Positions 53,702 to 62,987 of a stretch of DNA of 64,000 nucleotides are shown one piece after another. How positions within the stretch are numbered: the stretch's first letter is position 1; each line of letters starts with the position of its first letter. A model generated the notes under the pieces. The model was not told where the DNA came from and did not search any database. It worked only from the letters and a program-made list of their open reading frames with translations. Source of the stretch: Bacteroidota bacterium (lineage in GTDB: Bacteria; Bacteroidota; Bacteroidia; B-17B0; Aurantibacillaceae); assembly GCA_019638705.1 (NCBI GenBank), contig JAHBTI010000010.1:1-64000 (forward strand). Reading direction: 5' to 3'. Both the position numbers and the translations under genes were made by a program.

Positions 53702-54343
53702 TTACTTTTTCTTTTTCAAAATTTCTTTCATTATTTCTTCATCAGTTTTTCCGATGAAATGAAGCGCACCCTTTGCGCTTTGGGCATAATCACTTTTTGG
53801 AAATTCGTTAATTATTTTTTGATAAAGTTTTTTGGCGTGTTGCTCGTCATTCAAATAACTTGGTTCATCATATAATTGTGCCAACAAAAACAAAGCAGCA
53901 GGGCGGTTGTCAAAATTCGGATAATCTTCAATGCACTTATCCAACACCAATTTTGCCTGCGGAAGGTTGTTAATGCTTTTTGCCACCTGTGCCGTTTTAA
54001 TTAAAAACATGGGCGCGAGGCTGTCGCTGTGGCAATAGTAAGCAAAGTCGGTAAAGTCTTTAATGGCTTGCTTGGCAGAGGTTTCGTTAATTGCGGTTTG
54101 CGACAATAAAATACTGTCTGATTTTCTTGCTGCGAGAAACAATTTTTTGCAATCGCTTAAATAATTTTTTGCAAGGCGTTTGTTTGTGTCAGGGGTTGAA
54201 GTTTGATTTTCTTTTTCGGGTTGTTGCGGTGCAGAACAAAAGGTGAAAAAGCATGAAAGGAAAATGAATGACAAAAAAATAAAATTTGGTTTCCAAAAAA
54301 AGTTCCTGTAAACCGCCGTATTTCTGATGCTGTTTTTACTCAC
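53702..54343 (-). CDS. TPR lipoprotein
   Basis: 213 residues with a GTG start at 54341-54343. A signal peptide with lipobox ('LSFIFLSCFFTFCSAP', Cys about 36) follows a 17-residue basic start. The mature chain is TPR-like: 'LIKTAQVAKSINNLPQAKLVLDKCIEDYPNFDNRPAALFLLAQLYD' and 'HAKKLYQKIINEFPKSDYAQSAKGALHFIG', the pattern of YfgM/BamD-type proteins. It could act in outer-membrane protein assembly, but no clear orthology is seen. No ATG is near; an internal TTG start would lose the basic n-region. Confidence 0.7.
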   Translation of the reverse strand: MSKNSIRNTAVYRNFFWKPNFIFLSFIFLSCFFTFCSAPQQPEKENQTSTPDTNKRLAKNYLSDCKKLFLAARKSDSILLSQTAINETSAKQAIKDFTDFAYYCHSDSLAPMFLIKTAQVAKSINNLPQAKLVLDKCIEDYPNFDNRPAALFLLAQLYDEPSYLNDEQHAKKLYQKIINEFPKSDYAQSAKGALHFIGKTDEEIMKEILKKKK

Positions 54344-54425
54344 AGCGCAAAATTACCTGTTTGGGTAACAGATGCCAAATTTATTCTCCGTAAAAAAATA
54401 CAAGAAAGAAGTTTAACTTTGCGCC

Positions 54426-54926
54426 ATGACATCAGAGGTTTTTACGTTTATTCGTTGGCTGCACGTTGCTTGCGGCTCGGCGTGGTTCGGCGAAGTTGTA
54501 GTGATAAATTTTGTGCTAATTCCTGCATTATCAAAATATCAGGGTGCTGCACGAAAGGATTTTTTAAACACCATTTTTCCAAAAATATTCCGTTTGGCAT
54601 CGGTGTTAGCAGCAACAACAGCCATAACAGGAGGTTTTTTGCTTTACAATTTTATAGGTTTTGACCTCGGGCTTTTAACACAGCGCGGCACTTGGGGTTG
54701 GTCAATAATGATTGCAGGCGGACTTGGCTTGGTGCTTACGCTGTTTCATTTTTTTATTGAAAATTTACTGGCACGCAGAGTTGGTGTGGGCAACAGCAAT
54801 ATTTCGCAAGATACGGTGGAGGACATTCATATAAAACTGAAAATTATTCCGCGACTGGGAATGCTTGTGATTACCATTATATTTTTGTTGATGCTTAACG
54901 CAACGCACCGCCTCATCGGGTTTTAA
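54426..54926 (+). CDS. Four-helix membrane protein, CopD-like
   Basis: 166 residues with four hydrophobic helices at about 5-30, 52-77, 88-112 and 140-162. 'FIRWLHVACGSAWFGEVVVINFVLIPAL' has a His in helix 1 and 'LLMLNATHRLIG' a His in helix 4, the kind of arrangement used for haem or copper in CopD-like proteins. Exact family not certain. It lies alone, convergent with mqnD (the two stops nearly meet), and divergent from the TPR lipoprotein. Confidence 0.65.
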   Translation: MTSEVFTFIRWLHVACGSAWFGEVVVINFVLIPALSKYQGAARKDFLNTIFPKIFRLASVLAATTAITGGFLLYNFIGFDLGLLTQRGTWGWSIMIAGGLGLVLTLFHFFIENLLARRVGVGNSNISQDTVEDIHIKLKIIPRLGMLVITIIFLLMLNATHRLIGF

Positions 54927-55759
54927 ATTATCATCAATTCCTTTTCGTCAGCATCAAACAAATTCAATTCTTTGGCTTTGTTAAACATGAGGTTTATGGC
55001 TTCACTTCCTGTTTTGCCAAGTTCCACCGAAAAATCGTTTACATACAGGGCAATGTGTTGTTTCATCACTTCTTCGCTCATGGCTTGCGCGTGTTGGCGC
55101 ACATAAGGCATGGCACTTTCAGGGTTTTGAAAAGCAAACTGCACACTTTTTCTAATGAGGCGGTTTACTTTTTGCTGTAAATCCTTATCAAAATTCCGTT
55201 TTATCACAATGCCGCCCAAGGGAATTGGCGCGTGAATTAAGCTGTCCCAGTATTCGCCCAAATCCATAACTTTTTTTAACCCTTTGGCTTGGTATGTAAA
55301 ACGGTTTTCGTGAATGATTAATCCCGCGTCCACTTCGCCGCGCAACACGGCATCTTCAATGTCTGAAAAAAGATATTCTGCTTTGTTTTTCAAATTGGGG
55401 AAAGCCAGCGATAACAAAAAATTTGCGGTTGTCATTTTACCGGGGATTGCCACTTTCATCTCCTCCACTCTTTCAACATTAAAATTTCCATTTTCAACTA
55501 AAAGCGGTCCGCAGTTAAAGCCCAAGGCACTGCCCGAACGCAACAAAATATAATTCTGCAACACATAACCGTAAGCATGGAAACTTAATTTGGTAATGTC
55601 CAATTCGCCGCGCACAGCCTTTTGATTCAGGGTTTCCACATCTTCCAATTGCACTTCAAAATCCAAACCTTCGGTGTCAATTTTTTTGTGAACCAAGGCA
55701 TCAAAAATAAAGCAATCGTTGGGGCAAGGCGAATAGCCTAAAGTTAATTTTGTGTTCAT
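54923..55759 (-). CDS. mqnD: 1,4-dihydroxy-6-naphthoate synthase MqnD
   Basis: 278 residues from the ATG at 55757-55759; the frame extends back to 55828 through repeat DNA. Family motifs 'LGYSPCPNDCFIFDALVHKKI', 'VETLNQKAVRGELDITKLSFHAYGYV' and 'GLIIHENRFTYQ' are clear. The enzyme cleaves cyclic dehypoxanthinyl futalosine to give 1,4-dihydroxy-6-naphthoate in the futalosine route to menaquinone. With mqnB 147 nt upstream on the same strand it forms a gene pair, separated by dispersed repeats that may have inserted between them. Confidence 0.93.
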   Translation of the reverse strand: MNTKLTLGYSPCPNDCFIFDALVHKKIDTEGLDFEVQLEDVETLNQKAVRGELDITKLSFHAYGYVLQNYILLRSGSALGFNCGPLLVENGNFNVERVEEMKVAIPGKMTTANFLLSLAFPNLKNKAEYLFSDIEDAVLRGEVDAGLIIHENRFTYQAKGLKKVMDLGEYWDSLIHAPIPLGGIVIKRNFDKDLQQKVNRLIRKSVQFAFQNPESAMPYVRQHAQAMSEEVMKQHIALYVNDFSVELGKTGSEAINLMFNKAKELNLFDADEKELMII

Positions 55760-55786
55760 GTTGTTTTTGCCACGAATTTCACGAAT

Positions 55787-55888
55787 AATAGTGAATGTTG
55801 TTACGTCGAGTAATAGTGAATGTGTCACGTCGAGCGAAGTCGAGACGTGTTTCTGTAATGTTCATTTCTCGACTTCGCTCGAAATGAC
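55787..55888. repeat. Intergenic repeat: tandem 24-mers plus hairpin
   Basis: Two tandem units of about 24 nt sharing 'aatagtgaatgt' and 'acgtcgag' (55787-55834), then an inverted repeat with arms at about 55824-55845 and 55867-55888 ('tcgagcgaagtcgaga' and complement, about three mismatches over 22). The 'cgaagtcgag' type motif is the same family as the blocks at 33899-34120. Between mqnB and mqnD. Confidence 0.7.
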
Positions 55889-55906
55889 AAAATATTTATT
55901 CGTTCA

Positions 55907-56536
55907 TTAGCGGCATATATCTTTTAAAAGTTCAATTAGTGTTTCATTCAAATTTTTTATCGCCAAGGGAATGTTCCAATTTCCTTTGTTACGTTTTTCC
56001 ACTTGGTTGCTGACAGCACGCAGTTGCAAGGCTTTCCAGTTATTGGCATTTGCCGCATGAATAAACGCCGCGCTTTCCATAGTTTCAATATCGGGATTGT
56101 GTTTTTTTACAGCACTTGCTATGCTTTGCTCGTTGCCGTGAACGGTGTTTACCGTAATGCCTTTTGCCGTTTTAATTTGTTTGGTAAAATCATTTTCAAA
56201 AACGGAATTTAACTTCACACATTGCGCAGCAAAACCCAATTCGTCAATGCTTAAAAATTTTCCTCCGTCTTCCGCGCCCATTTCACTAAAGCAATCTTCG
56301 TTCACCTGCACAACATCGCCAATGTTGTGTTTATTAAAACTTCCCGCAATGCCCGCGTTAATTACCAAATCAAATTTTTCGTGGTGAAGTTTTCCCAATT
56401 CAAATGCCGTGTTTACCATGCCCACGCCTGTAATGCAAATTTTTACAGATACGTTTTCTGTTTTAAAATTTTTGAGAAACGCCGTGCAAGGCTCAATTTC
56501 AAACGGCGTGGCACTTACAAGCAGGAGTTTTATCAT
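55907..56536 (-). CDS. mqnB: Futalosine hydrolase MqnB
   Basis: 209 residues of the nucleoside phosphorylase/MTA-SAH nucleosidase fold. 'ITGVGMVNTAFELG', 'DLVINAGIAGSFN', and 'NPDIETMESAAFIHAAN' (catalytic/ribose-binding Glu in 'METMESAA'-like motif) are conserved. It removes hypoxanthine from futalosine to feed the menaquinone route and pairs with mqnD. The start at 56534-56536 follows directly on the 'MIKLLLVSATPFEI' pattern of the family. mqnA and mqnC are not in the window. Confidence 0.9.
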   Translation of the reverse strand: MIKLLLVSATPFEIEPCTAFLKNFKTENVSVKICITGVGMVNTAFELGKLHHEKFDLVINAGIAGSFNKHNIGDVVQVNEDCFSEMGAEDGGKFLSIDELGFAAQCVKLNSVFENDFTKQIKTAKGITVNTVHGNEQSIASAVKKHNPDIETMESAAFIHAANANNWKALQLRAVSNQVEKRNKGNWNIPLAIKNLNETLIELLKDICR

Positions 56537-56664
56537 GGCGTAAAAGTAAGATTAAAAACATTTAAACCACATAGACACATAGAATTGCAGAGTTTGTTGC
56601 CGAAGAATATAAGTGTTAAAGGCGATGCACTAAACGTAAAGGTGTTGGAGCAAACTCGTATTTT

Positions 56665-57927
56665 TTAGTGATGCGCTCTGTCTTCTTCAAAACTATAAAT
56701 CACTAATCCACTTCTCATTTTCGGCTCAACCCAAGTTGATTTTGGCGGCATAATGTTGTTGGTGTCGGCAATCCATTTTAAATGCTGCATGGTTACAGGA
56801 TATAAACCAAAGGCAATTTCCGCTTTTTTATCGTCCACCGCTTTCTTTAAGGCTTCTGCACCTTTAATGCCGGGAATAAAACCAACACGTTTATCCGTTT
56901 TTAAATCGTGGATATTAAAAATGGGCGATAAAATATGTTCGGTTAAAATAAAAGCATCTAAACTCCCGACAGGATTTTTACTGTCAAACGTGTTTTCTTT
57001 TGCAGTGAGCGAATACCATTGTCCCGCAACGTACATACTAAATTCATGTTGTTTTGTTGGTTTAAAAATGCTTGCCGAAATTTCTTTTACTTCAAATGCT
57101 GATTTCAACTTTTGCAACAAATCTTCAACGCTCAAACCGTTCATGTCTGTTACCACACGGTTGTAATCGTATATTTTCAACTGACTTTCAGAAAAGAAAA
57201 CGCCCAAATAAAAATTAAACGCTTCTTGTCCGTTGAAATTTTTTTTCTCTTTTCGTTTCACGTTGCCAAGCAGAGTGGAGGAAGCTGAACGGTGATGTCC
57301 GTCTGCAATATAAATGGCAGGCATTTGTGCAAAGCGTTGGGCAATGGTTTCAATGGATTTGGTTTTGTTAATTACCCACAAGGTATGCTGCACTTTGTCG
57401 GTGGTGGTAAAATCGTAATCGGGGCGATAGTTCATTACATTCGTACAAACTTGCTCAATTTCTTTATCGTCAGGATAACAAAACAAAACAGGCTCGGCAT
57501 TAAACTCACACACTTCCAAATAATCTTTCAGTTTTTCTTCGCGCTCAGTTAAGGTTTGCTCGTGAATTTTAATCACGCCGTTAATGTAATCGTCAATGCT
57601 GATACAACCGATAATACCAACATAAGTAGTTCCGCTTTTTATTTGGCGGTACAAATAATAACAGGCTTCATCATCGCGCAAAAAAACTTTTTGGTTTAAA
57701 AAATTGCGAAACTGTTTTTTTACTTTCTGCAAACGTTCTTTAGACCCTGCGCGTGTTCTCACGCCATCGGCAAAGTCGGGATTAATGACGTGCAAAAACG
57801 AAAAGGGATTTCCCGCCAATTTATCTTTTAATTCGGATTTATTGTAACCGTCCACACTTCTTGAAGCGACAAGATGAACTTTGTCGCTCGTAGGACGAAT
57901 TGCTTTAAACGGCAAAATGTTAGCCAT
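56665..57927 (-). CDS. DUF1015 family protein
   Basis: 420 residues. The family core 'PFKAIRPTSDKVHLVASRSVDGY', 'NPFSFLHVINPD', 'YIADGHHRSASS' (His-His motif, probable active site) and 'IPGIKGAEALKKAVD' is complete. DUF1015 proteins are related to SerB-type or kinase functions in serine metabolism, and in this phylum they commonly sit beside serA and serC, as here. The true reaction is unconfirmed from sequence. It follows serA on the same strand after 95 nt. Confidence 0.9.
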   Translation of the reverse strand: MANILPFKAIRPTSDKVHLVASRSVDGYNKSELKDKLAGNPFSFLHVINPDFADGVRTRAGSKERLQKVKKQFRNFLNQKVFLRDDEACYYLYRQIKSGTTYVGIIGCISIDDYINGVIKIHEQTLTEREEKLKDYLEVCEFNAEPVLFCYPDDKEIEQVCTNVMNYRPDYDFTTTDKVQHTLWVINKTKSIETIAQRFAQMPAIYIADGHHRSASSTLLGNVKRKEKKNFNGQEAFNFYLGVFFSESQLKIYDYNRVVTDMNGLSVEDLLQKLKSAFEVKEISASIFKPTKQHEFSMYVAGQWYSLTAKENTFDSKNPVGSLDAFILTEHILSPIFNIHDLKTDKRVGFIPGIKGAEALKKAVDDKKAEIAFGLYPVTMQHLKWIADTNNIMPPKSTWVEPKMRSGLVIYSFEEDRAHH

Positions 57928-58022
57928 ATTTATTAATTTATAATTTCTGATTTTGGCATTTTGAGCAATAGAGATTCTTCGTTCCTCAGCATGACAAAAT
58001 CTTACTTCAAAAAATCTTAAAT

Positions 58023-58976
58023 CTAACTTTTCAGTGCTTCAATTAATTTTTCTGCCAACTCAATGCCGATGCGTTCTTGCGCTTCGTTGGTGGCTGCACC
58101 AATGTGCGGCGTTAAAGAAATTTTCGGGTGTTTCAAAATTGCTTCATTTGGTGTCGGTTCGTTTTCAAAAACATCTAAACAGGCGTGTGCAATTTTCCCT
58201 GAATTTAATCCTGCAATCAAATCGTTTTCGTCAATCACACCACCGCGCGCGGCGTTTACCAATATTACGCCATTTTTCATTTGCTCAATTTCTTTGGCGG
58301 TAATTACTTTTCCGCTCGGAACGTGCAAGGTTATCATGTCGGAATTTGAAATCAATTCTTCTAAACTTGTGGTTTTTATTTTTACGCTTACATCATTTGC
58401 GCCATGAATAGTTAAGGTTACATCTGCTTCTTTCACAAAGGGGTCAAACGCCAACACTTTCATACCGCAACCCAATGCAATTTTTGCAACGTATTGCCCG
58501 ATGCGCCCAAAACCAATAATACCAATGGTTTTACCGTTTAGTTCAATGCCTTTGGCGTATTTCTTTTTTAGTTCGTCAAATTTTGTATTTCCGTTTACGG
58601 GTATTTGGCGGTTGCTTTCGTACAAAAAACGCACGGCATTAAACAAATGCGCAAACACCAATTCCGCCACTGAATTGCTTGAAGCTGCCGGCGTGTTAAT
58701 CACCATAATATTTTTTGATTTGGCATATTCCACATCAATATTATCCATGCCCACACCGCCGCGTGCAATTACTTTTAAATTGGGGCAAGCATCAATCACA
58801 TCTTTGCGAACTTTAGTTGCGCTGCGCACGGTGAGAGCCGAGTAATTTTTTTCGTTTATTTCTTTGGCAAGATTTTCCTGCGCTACTTTTTCGGTAATCA
58901 CGGTGAACCCTGCTTTTTCAAGCATGGCTTTTCCTGCGCTGTCAATGCCGTCGTTGGCTAAAATTTTTTTGCTCAT
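58023..58976 (-). CDS. serA: D-3-phosphoglycerate dehydrogenase (short form)
   Basis: 317 residues of the D-2-hydroxyacid dehydrogenase family without the ACT regulatory domain. 'TVRSATKVRKDVIDACPNLKVIARGGVGMDNID', the NAD site 'IGIIGFGRIGQYVAKIALG', 'LHVPSGKVITAKEIEQMKNGVILVNAARGGVIDE' with the catalytic Arg, and 'PHIGAATNEAQERIGIELA' with His. First step from 3-phosphoglycerate to serine. Neighbour DUF1015 supports this, but another 2-hydroxyacid substrate is possible. Lack of ACT means no direct serine feedback through that domain. Confidence 0.9.
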   Translation of the reverse strand: MSKKILANDGIDSAGKAMLEKAGFTVITEKVAQENLAKEINEKNYSALTVRSATKVRKDVIDACPNLKVIARGGVGMDNIDVEYAKSKNIMVINTPAASSNSVAELVFAHLFNAVRFLYESNRQIPVNGNTKFDELKKKYAKGIELNGKTIGIIGFGRIGQYVAKIALGCGMKVLAFDPFVKEADVTLTIHGANDVSVKIKTTSLEELISNSDMITLHVPSGKVITAKEIEQMKNGVILVNAARGGVIDENDLIAGLNSGKIAHACLDVFENEPTPNEAILKHPKISLTPHIGAATNEAQERIGIELAEKLIEALKS

Positions 58977-59049
58977 AAATGTTTGTTTAAGGATTAAATA
59001 TATAGAATTTAAAAATTAGAATTTAGGATTTAGAAATTAGATTTTTCTT

Positions 59050-60837
59050 TTAATCATTCAATTTCAGCACCGCCATAAACGCGCTTTGCGGAATTTCAAC
59101 GCTGCCCACTTGCTTCATACGTTTTTTTCCTTCTTTTTGTTTTTCCAACAATTTGCGTTTACGCGAAATGTCGCCGCCGTAACATTTTGCGGTTACGTCT
59201 TTGCGCATGGCGCGAATGGTTTCGCGGGCTATAATTTTTGCGCCGATTGCTGCTTGAATAGGAATTTCAAATTGCTGGCGCGGAATAAGTTCTTTCAGTT
59301 TTTCGCAAATCTTCTTTCCGAAATTGTAAGCGTTGCTGCGGTGAATGAGTGCGGACAAAGCATCAACTTGCTCGCCGTTCAACAAAATATCCAATTTCGC
59401 CAAATCCGATTGCTTCATGCCGATTGGGTGATAATCAAAGGAAGCATACCCTTTTGAAATGGATTTTAAACGGTCAAAGAAATCAAACACCACCTCGCCC
59501 AAAGGCATTTCAAACACCAATTCCACGCGGTCTGCCGTTAAATAATTTTGATTGACGATTTGTCCGCGTTTTTCAATGCACAAGCTCATCACAGCTCCGA
59601 TAAATTCTGACTTGGTAATAACGTTGGCTTTGATGTAAGGTTCTTCAATAAAATCAATGCGTGCAGGGTCGGGCAAATCAGTCGGATTATTTACCACCAC
59701 AATTTCTCCGTCTGTTTTGTGCGCCAAATACGATACGTTGGGAACGGTGGTAATTACCGTCATGTTAAACTCACGTTCCAAACGTTCTTGCACAATTTCC
59801 ATGTGCAACATTCCCAAAAATCCGCAACGGAAGCCAAAGCCAAGCGCGGCAGAACTTTCAGGCTCCCAAGTTAAAGAAGCATCGTTCAAGCGCAATTTTT
59901 CCATGCTGTAACGCAGTTCTTCAAAATCTTCGGTATCCACAGGATAAATGCCCGCAAACACCATAGGTTTCACATCTTCAAAGCCTTTAATGGCTTCTCC
60001 GGGGTTTGCAGAAGCGGTAATGGTATCGCCCACTTTTACTTCGCTGGCTTCTTTAATGCCTGAAATGATATAGCCTACATCGCCTGTGTTTACTACATCA
60101 CGCGGCTCTTGCTTTAAGCGCAACACGCCAATTTCGTCGGCATTGTATTCCATGCCTGTATTCACGAATTTTACCTTTTCACCTTTCTTGATTGTGCCGT
60201 TGTAAATGCGGAAATAGGCAATAATTCCTCTGAACGAATTAAATACCGAATCAAAAATTAATGCTTGCAAGGGTGCGTTCGGGTCGCCTTTTGGCGAAGG
60301 AATACGTTCTATAATCGCTGCTAAAATATCGTTTACACCCAAGCCTGTTTTGCCCGATGCGGCAATAATATCTTCGCGTTTGCAACCGAGCAAATCCACA
60401 ATTTGGTCTTTCACCACTTCGGGTTCTGCGCTCGGCAAATCTATTTTGTTAAGAATGGGAATAATTTCCAAATCATGTTCCAAAGCCAAATACAAATTGG
60501 AAATGGTTTGCGCTTGTATGCCTTGCGCTGCGTCCACAATCAATAACGCGCCTTCGCAGGCGGCAATGGAGCGCGACACTTCGTAACTGAAATCCACATG
60601 ACCGGGCGTGTCAATTAAATTCAACACATATTTTTCGCCTTTGTAAACAAAGTCCATTTGAATGGCGTGGCTCTTAATGGTAATGCCGCGTTCTTTTTCC
60701 AAGTCCATGTCGTCAAGCACTTGGTTTTGCATATCGCGTTTGCTTACGGTGTTGGTAAATTCAAGCAAGCGGTCTGCTAAGGTGCTTTTGCCGTGGTCAA
60801 TATGGGCAATAATACAAAAGTTGCGAATGTGCTTCAT
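59050..60837 (-). CDS. lepA: Elongation factor 4 (LepA)
   Basis: 595 residues, full length. GTPase motifs: '[17 protein letters not shown]' (G1), 'RGITIKSHA' (G2), 'DTPGHVDF' (G3), 'NKIDLPSA' (G4). The LepA-specific C-terminal domain ends '[32 protein letters not shown]'. It back-translocates or rescues stalled ribosomes and helps translation initiation. A TATATTTG -7 element is present on the minus strand at 60870-60877, 33 nt before the start. It stands alone, followed by serA after AT-rich DNA (58977-59049) with 'tttagaattt' repeats. Confidence 0.97.
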   Translation of the reverse strand: MKHIRNFCIIAHIDHGKSTLADRLLEFTNTVSKRDMQNQVLDDMDLEKERGITIKSHAIQMDFVYKGEKYVLNLIDTPGHVDFSYEVSRSIAACEGALLIVDAAQGIQAQTISNLYLALEHDLEIIPILNKIDLPSAEPEVVKDQIVDLLGCKREDIIAASGKTGLGVNDILAAIIERIPSPKGDPNAPLQALIFDSVFNSFRGIIAYFRIYNGTIKKGEKVKFVNTGMEYNADEIGVLRLKQEPRDVVNTGDVGYIISGIKEASEVKVGDTITASANPGEAIKGFEDVKPMVFAGIYPVDTEDFEELRYSMEKLRLNDASLTWEPESSAALGFGFRCGFLGMLHMEIVQERLEREFNMTVITTVPNVSYLAHKTDGEIVVVNNPTDLPDPARIDFIEEPYIKANVITKSEFIGAVMSLCIEKRGQIVNQNYLTADRVELVFEMPLGEVVFDFFDRLKSISKGYASFDYHPIGMKQSDLAKLDILLNGEQVDALSALIHRSNAYNFGKKICEKLKELIPRQQFEIPIQAAIGAKIIARETIRAMRKDVTAKCYGGDISRKRKLLEKQKEGKKRMKQVGSVEIPQSAFMAVLKLND

Positions 60838-60934
60838 CTCTGTTCTCTGTCTGTTTTTTTTGAGGAGCGCAAATATAAGGAAATGTTGAGAAGTGGAAAG
60901 CTGAGAGTTTAAAGTTGAAAGGAGGAAGTTGTGT

Positions 60935-61192
60935 TTATTTTTTGCGTTTTTCTACGATTGCATTTTTGGGTAAAAAATCTTTTGGTGAACAGTTGAAAAT
61001 TTGAGCAAGTTTATTAATGTGTTTCAAATTGTATTTAGCATTTGATTTGTGGCTTTCAACATCGCCAATAAAACCAATGGATAAATCTAAATCAAAAGCC
61101 AACTCTTTTTGAGAGATACCTTTTTCAATTCTCATTTTTCTCACAGTATCTATAACATACTGTTCTATTGGTTCTAAATCCAACTTGCTCAT
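60935..61192 (-). CDS. XRE-family HTH regulator
   Basis: 85 residues. A single Cro/CI HTH: '[35 protein letters not shown]' with a basic C-terminal tail ('[10 protein letters not shown]'). It is divergent from a PLD-type nuclease gene, with a perfect 16-bp palindrome between them (61238-61253), 46 nt from its start, so it likely represses both genes. Small XRE proteins in such pairs often control defence or toxin genes. Confidence 0.85.
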   Translation of the reverse strand: MSKLDLEPIEQYVIDTVRKMRIEKGISQKELAFDLDLSIGFIGDVESHKSNAKYNLKHINKLAQIFNCSPKDFLPKNAIVEKRKK

Positions 61193-61237
61193 TGTATTTT
61201 ACAACAACCAAGTTTGGTTTTGCCTAAAAAATATTCG

Positions 61238-61253
61238 CTCGTATATATACGAG
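61238..61253. promoter_or_regulatory. Perfect palindrome, operator candidate for the divergent HTH regulator
   Basis: The 16-bp 'ctcgtatatatacgag' is its own complement. It is centred in the gap between the XRE gene (start 61192) and the PLD gene (start 61291). The rest of the gap shows no second symmetric site. Confidence 0.6.
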
Positions 61254-61290
61254 TATTAAATTTAGTTTGCTATATTCGGGCTTTAAAAGT

Positions 61291-62136
61291 ATGGAAACTC
61301 ATTTTGAAAACATTAGAGAGATTGTATTAAAAGAATTAGACTCCGCTGAATTTTTTATTTATGCGTCTGTCGCATGGATAACAGATTATCCAATTATTGA
61401 GAAGCTAATTCAAAAAATCGAATCTGGAATACGTATAGAACTCATAATAAACGATGATGATAGATTTGAAAAAAGAAAAGTGCAATTTGACACTTTTAGG
61501 AAAGCGGGAGGAAATCTTTATTTATATAAAAATGATGTCGGTTTAATGCATAATAAATTTTGTGTTATTGACTTTACAACAACATTAACGGGTTCATACA
61601 ACTGGTCGCATGCTGCGGCAACTGTACACAAGGAAAATATTATTATAGCTCGTGATGACACTAAGTTTAGTAAAGAATTTGCACGAGAGTTTAAGAAAAT
61701 AAAAAAAGAATGCGTTTTATATGCTGGCAAACAAACAAACTATGACGTTAGTAACTATGCTTATATTGATTCTACTTATTATGGTATTGATTATGTTGAA
61801 AAAGATGGAAAATATTACGAAGTTCCAATTATTATTTATAACATCAGTCAGGGAAATAAATTCGGAATTATACAATTTCAATTAAGTGAACCAACCCAAA
61901 CTCCTCCCAAAAAAATATTTGGATTTTGGACAGAGCCTATAAGGAAACCGCCTGAAACATATAAAGATTTTGAGTGCTTATTCCCTAATCTTTCCAATGA
62001 AGAACTTAAGAAAAAAGTTAAAAACGAGTTTCCCGATTTTAAAGAAAGTTCAGGCGGACTAATAGTTGAGGGTGGTAGGACATGGTATAATTTTGAGTGT
62101 TTGGACCCGAATTTATTAAAATACGTTATTCAATAA
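61291..62136 (+). CDS. PLD-like nuclease domain protein (single HKD motif)
   Basis: 281 residues from the ATG at 61291. The PLD-like domain has one HKD motif 'MHNKFCVID' (His-x-Lys-x4-Asp) and 'TGSYNWSHAA' after it, with 'HKENIIIARDD' next, so a dimer would form the active site as in the Nuc endonuclease. Residues 150-281 form an unknown domain with two similar short units ('YKDFECLFPNL' and 'WYNFECLDPNL'). It may be a DNA or RNA nuclease or an effector. It is divergent from an XRE gene over a palindrome and followed by a small membrane protein. Confidence 0.8.
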   Translation: METHFENIREIVLKELDSAEFFIYASVAWITDYPIIEKLIQKIESGIRIELIINDDDRFEKRKVQFDTFRKAGGNLYLYKNDVGLMHNKFCVIDFTTTLTGSYNWSHAAATVHKENIIIARDDTKFSKEFAREFKKIKKECVLYAGKQTNYDVSNYAYIDSTYYGIDYVEKDGKYYEVPIIIYNISQGNKFGIIQFQLSEPTQTPPKKIFGFWTEPIRKPPETYKDFECLFPNLSNEELKKKVKNEFPDFKESSGGLIVEGGRTWYNFECLDPNLLKYVIQ

Positions 62137-62163
62137 TTTTTTCTACTTAAAACAAAACACAAT

Positions 62164-62469
62164 ATGAACACCTATTACATAATTGGAATATACTTACTTA
62201 TCGGGCTTGTATTTTCTTTTTTACCGTCATTAAATCCAATATATAAATATATAAAACAAGGTTTCAAAGACATGGTTTTAATGCCTTTGAATGAGAAAGA
62301 AATTACACATAAATTTTTTTCAATATTGGGGCTGTTTGTCCTTATCATAGTCATAAGTTTTATTATGTGTTTCTACCCTCTGCTTCTCATATTAAAACTC
62401 AAAGAAAACCGCAAACTTCCAAAAAACAGTAAGGACGGTTTAGACCACCGTAAACCTTGGGAAAGGTGA
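62164..62469 (+). CDS. Small two-helix membrane protein
   Basis: 101 residues with hydrophobic helices at about 4-22 and 55-82 and a basic C-terminal tail. No family recognised. It starts 27 nt after the PLD-nuclease gene on the same strand and may be cotranscribed. In defence modules small membrane proteins often act as effectors or as immunity partners, but nothing in the sequence proves that. Confidence 0.5.
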   Translation: MNTYYIIGIYLLIGLVFSFLPSLNPIYKYIKQGFKDMVLMPLNEKEITHKFFSILGLFVLIIVISFIMCFYPLLLILKLKENRKLPKNSKDGLDHRKPWER

Positions 62470-62497
62470 CAATGATTTGATTTTGACTAATTGTTTG

Positions 62498-62803
62498 CTA
62501 AAAACTATCGTAAACATCTTTTCTGTCGCCAATTTGAATAACGTCCACAATCAATTTATTATCTTCTATGGTGTAAACAATCCGATAATCAGAATAACGA
62601 ACGCGATAAGCATTTGCGTAACCTTGTAATTTTTTGCAACCCGACGGGCGCGGATTTTCTGCAAGCGAACGGATTAACGCATCAATCTTTTCCGCAAATT
62701 TTTTAGGAATTTTTGAAAGCTGTTTTAAAGCCCTTTCTTTGATTACAACTTTGTACCGTTGCTCACTTTGCTTTGCCGAAGATTTGTTTTCTGGCTTCTT
62801 CAT
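62498..62803 (-). CDS. RelE/YoeB-type toxin
   Basis: 101 residues; the core starts at 'RYKVVIKERALKQLSKIPKKFAEKIDALIRSLAENPRPSGCKKL'-type sequence and ends 'YRVRYSDYRIVYTIEDNKLIVDVIQIGDRKDVY', the standard RelE fold with basic and Tyr residues at the active site. The first 16 residues are an extra polar tail overlapping the antitoxin gene. RelE proteins cut mRNA in the ribosomal A site. The antitoxin gene overlaps by 41 nt, in the order antitoxin then toxin. Confidence 0.9.
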   Translation of the reverse strand: MKKPENKSSAKQSEQRYKVVIKERALKQLSKIPKKFAEKIDALIRSLAENPRPSGCKKLQGYANAYRVRYSDYRIVYTIEDNKLIVDVIQIGDRKDVYDSF

Positions 62804-62975
62804 AAGAAACAGATTTTTCGTTTTTGCTCAACTCTATTGCAACAATATCTTCAATGTCTTCCAACAATGCCACAAGGTCATCTTTTTTCTTTAAAGACTT
62901 TTTTGCTACATCAAAGTCAATAAGCAAACCACTATGATTGCCTTTTACGTCTGTGATATATTTAATTGTTTCCAT
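62763..62975 (-). CDS. Antitoxin partner of the RelE-type toxin
   Basis: 70 residues 'METIKYITDVKGNHSGLLIDFDVA...': an N-terminal beta-turn part then a charged helix ending 'SYEEARKQIFGK', the Phd/RelB style of antitoxin. It overlaps the toxin start by 41 nt and would bind both toxin and operator. A third small gene (62988-63236) lies 12 nt upstream on the same strand. Confidence 0.8.
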   Translation of the reverse strand: METIKYITDVKGNHSGLLIDFDVAKKSLKKKDDLVALLEDIEDIVAIELSKNEKSVSYEEARKQIFGKAK

Positions 62976-62987
62976 TTTTCAAATGTA

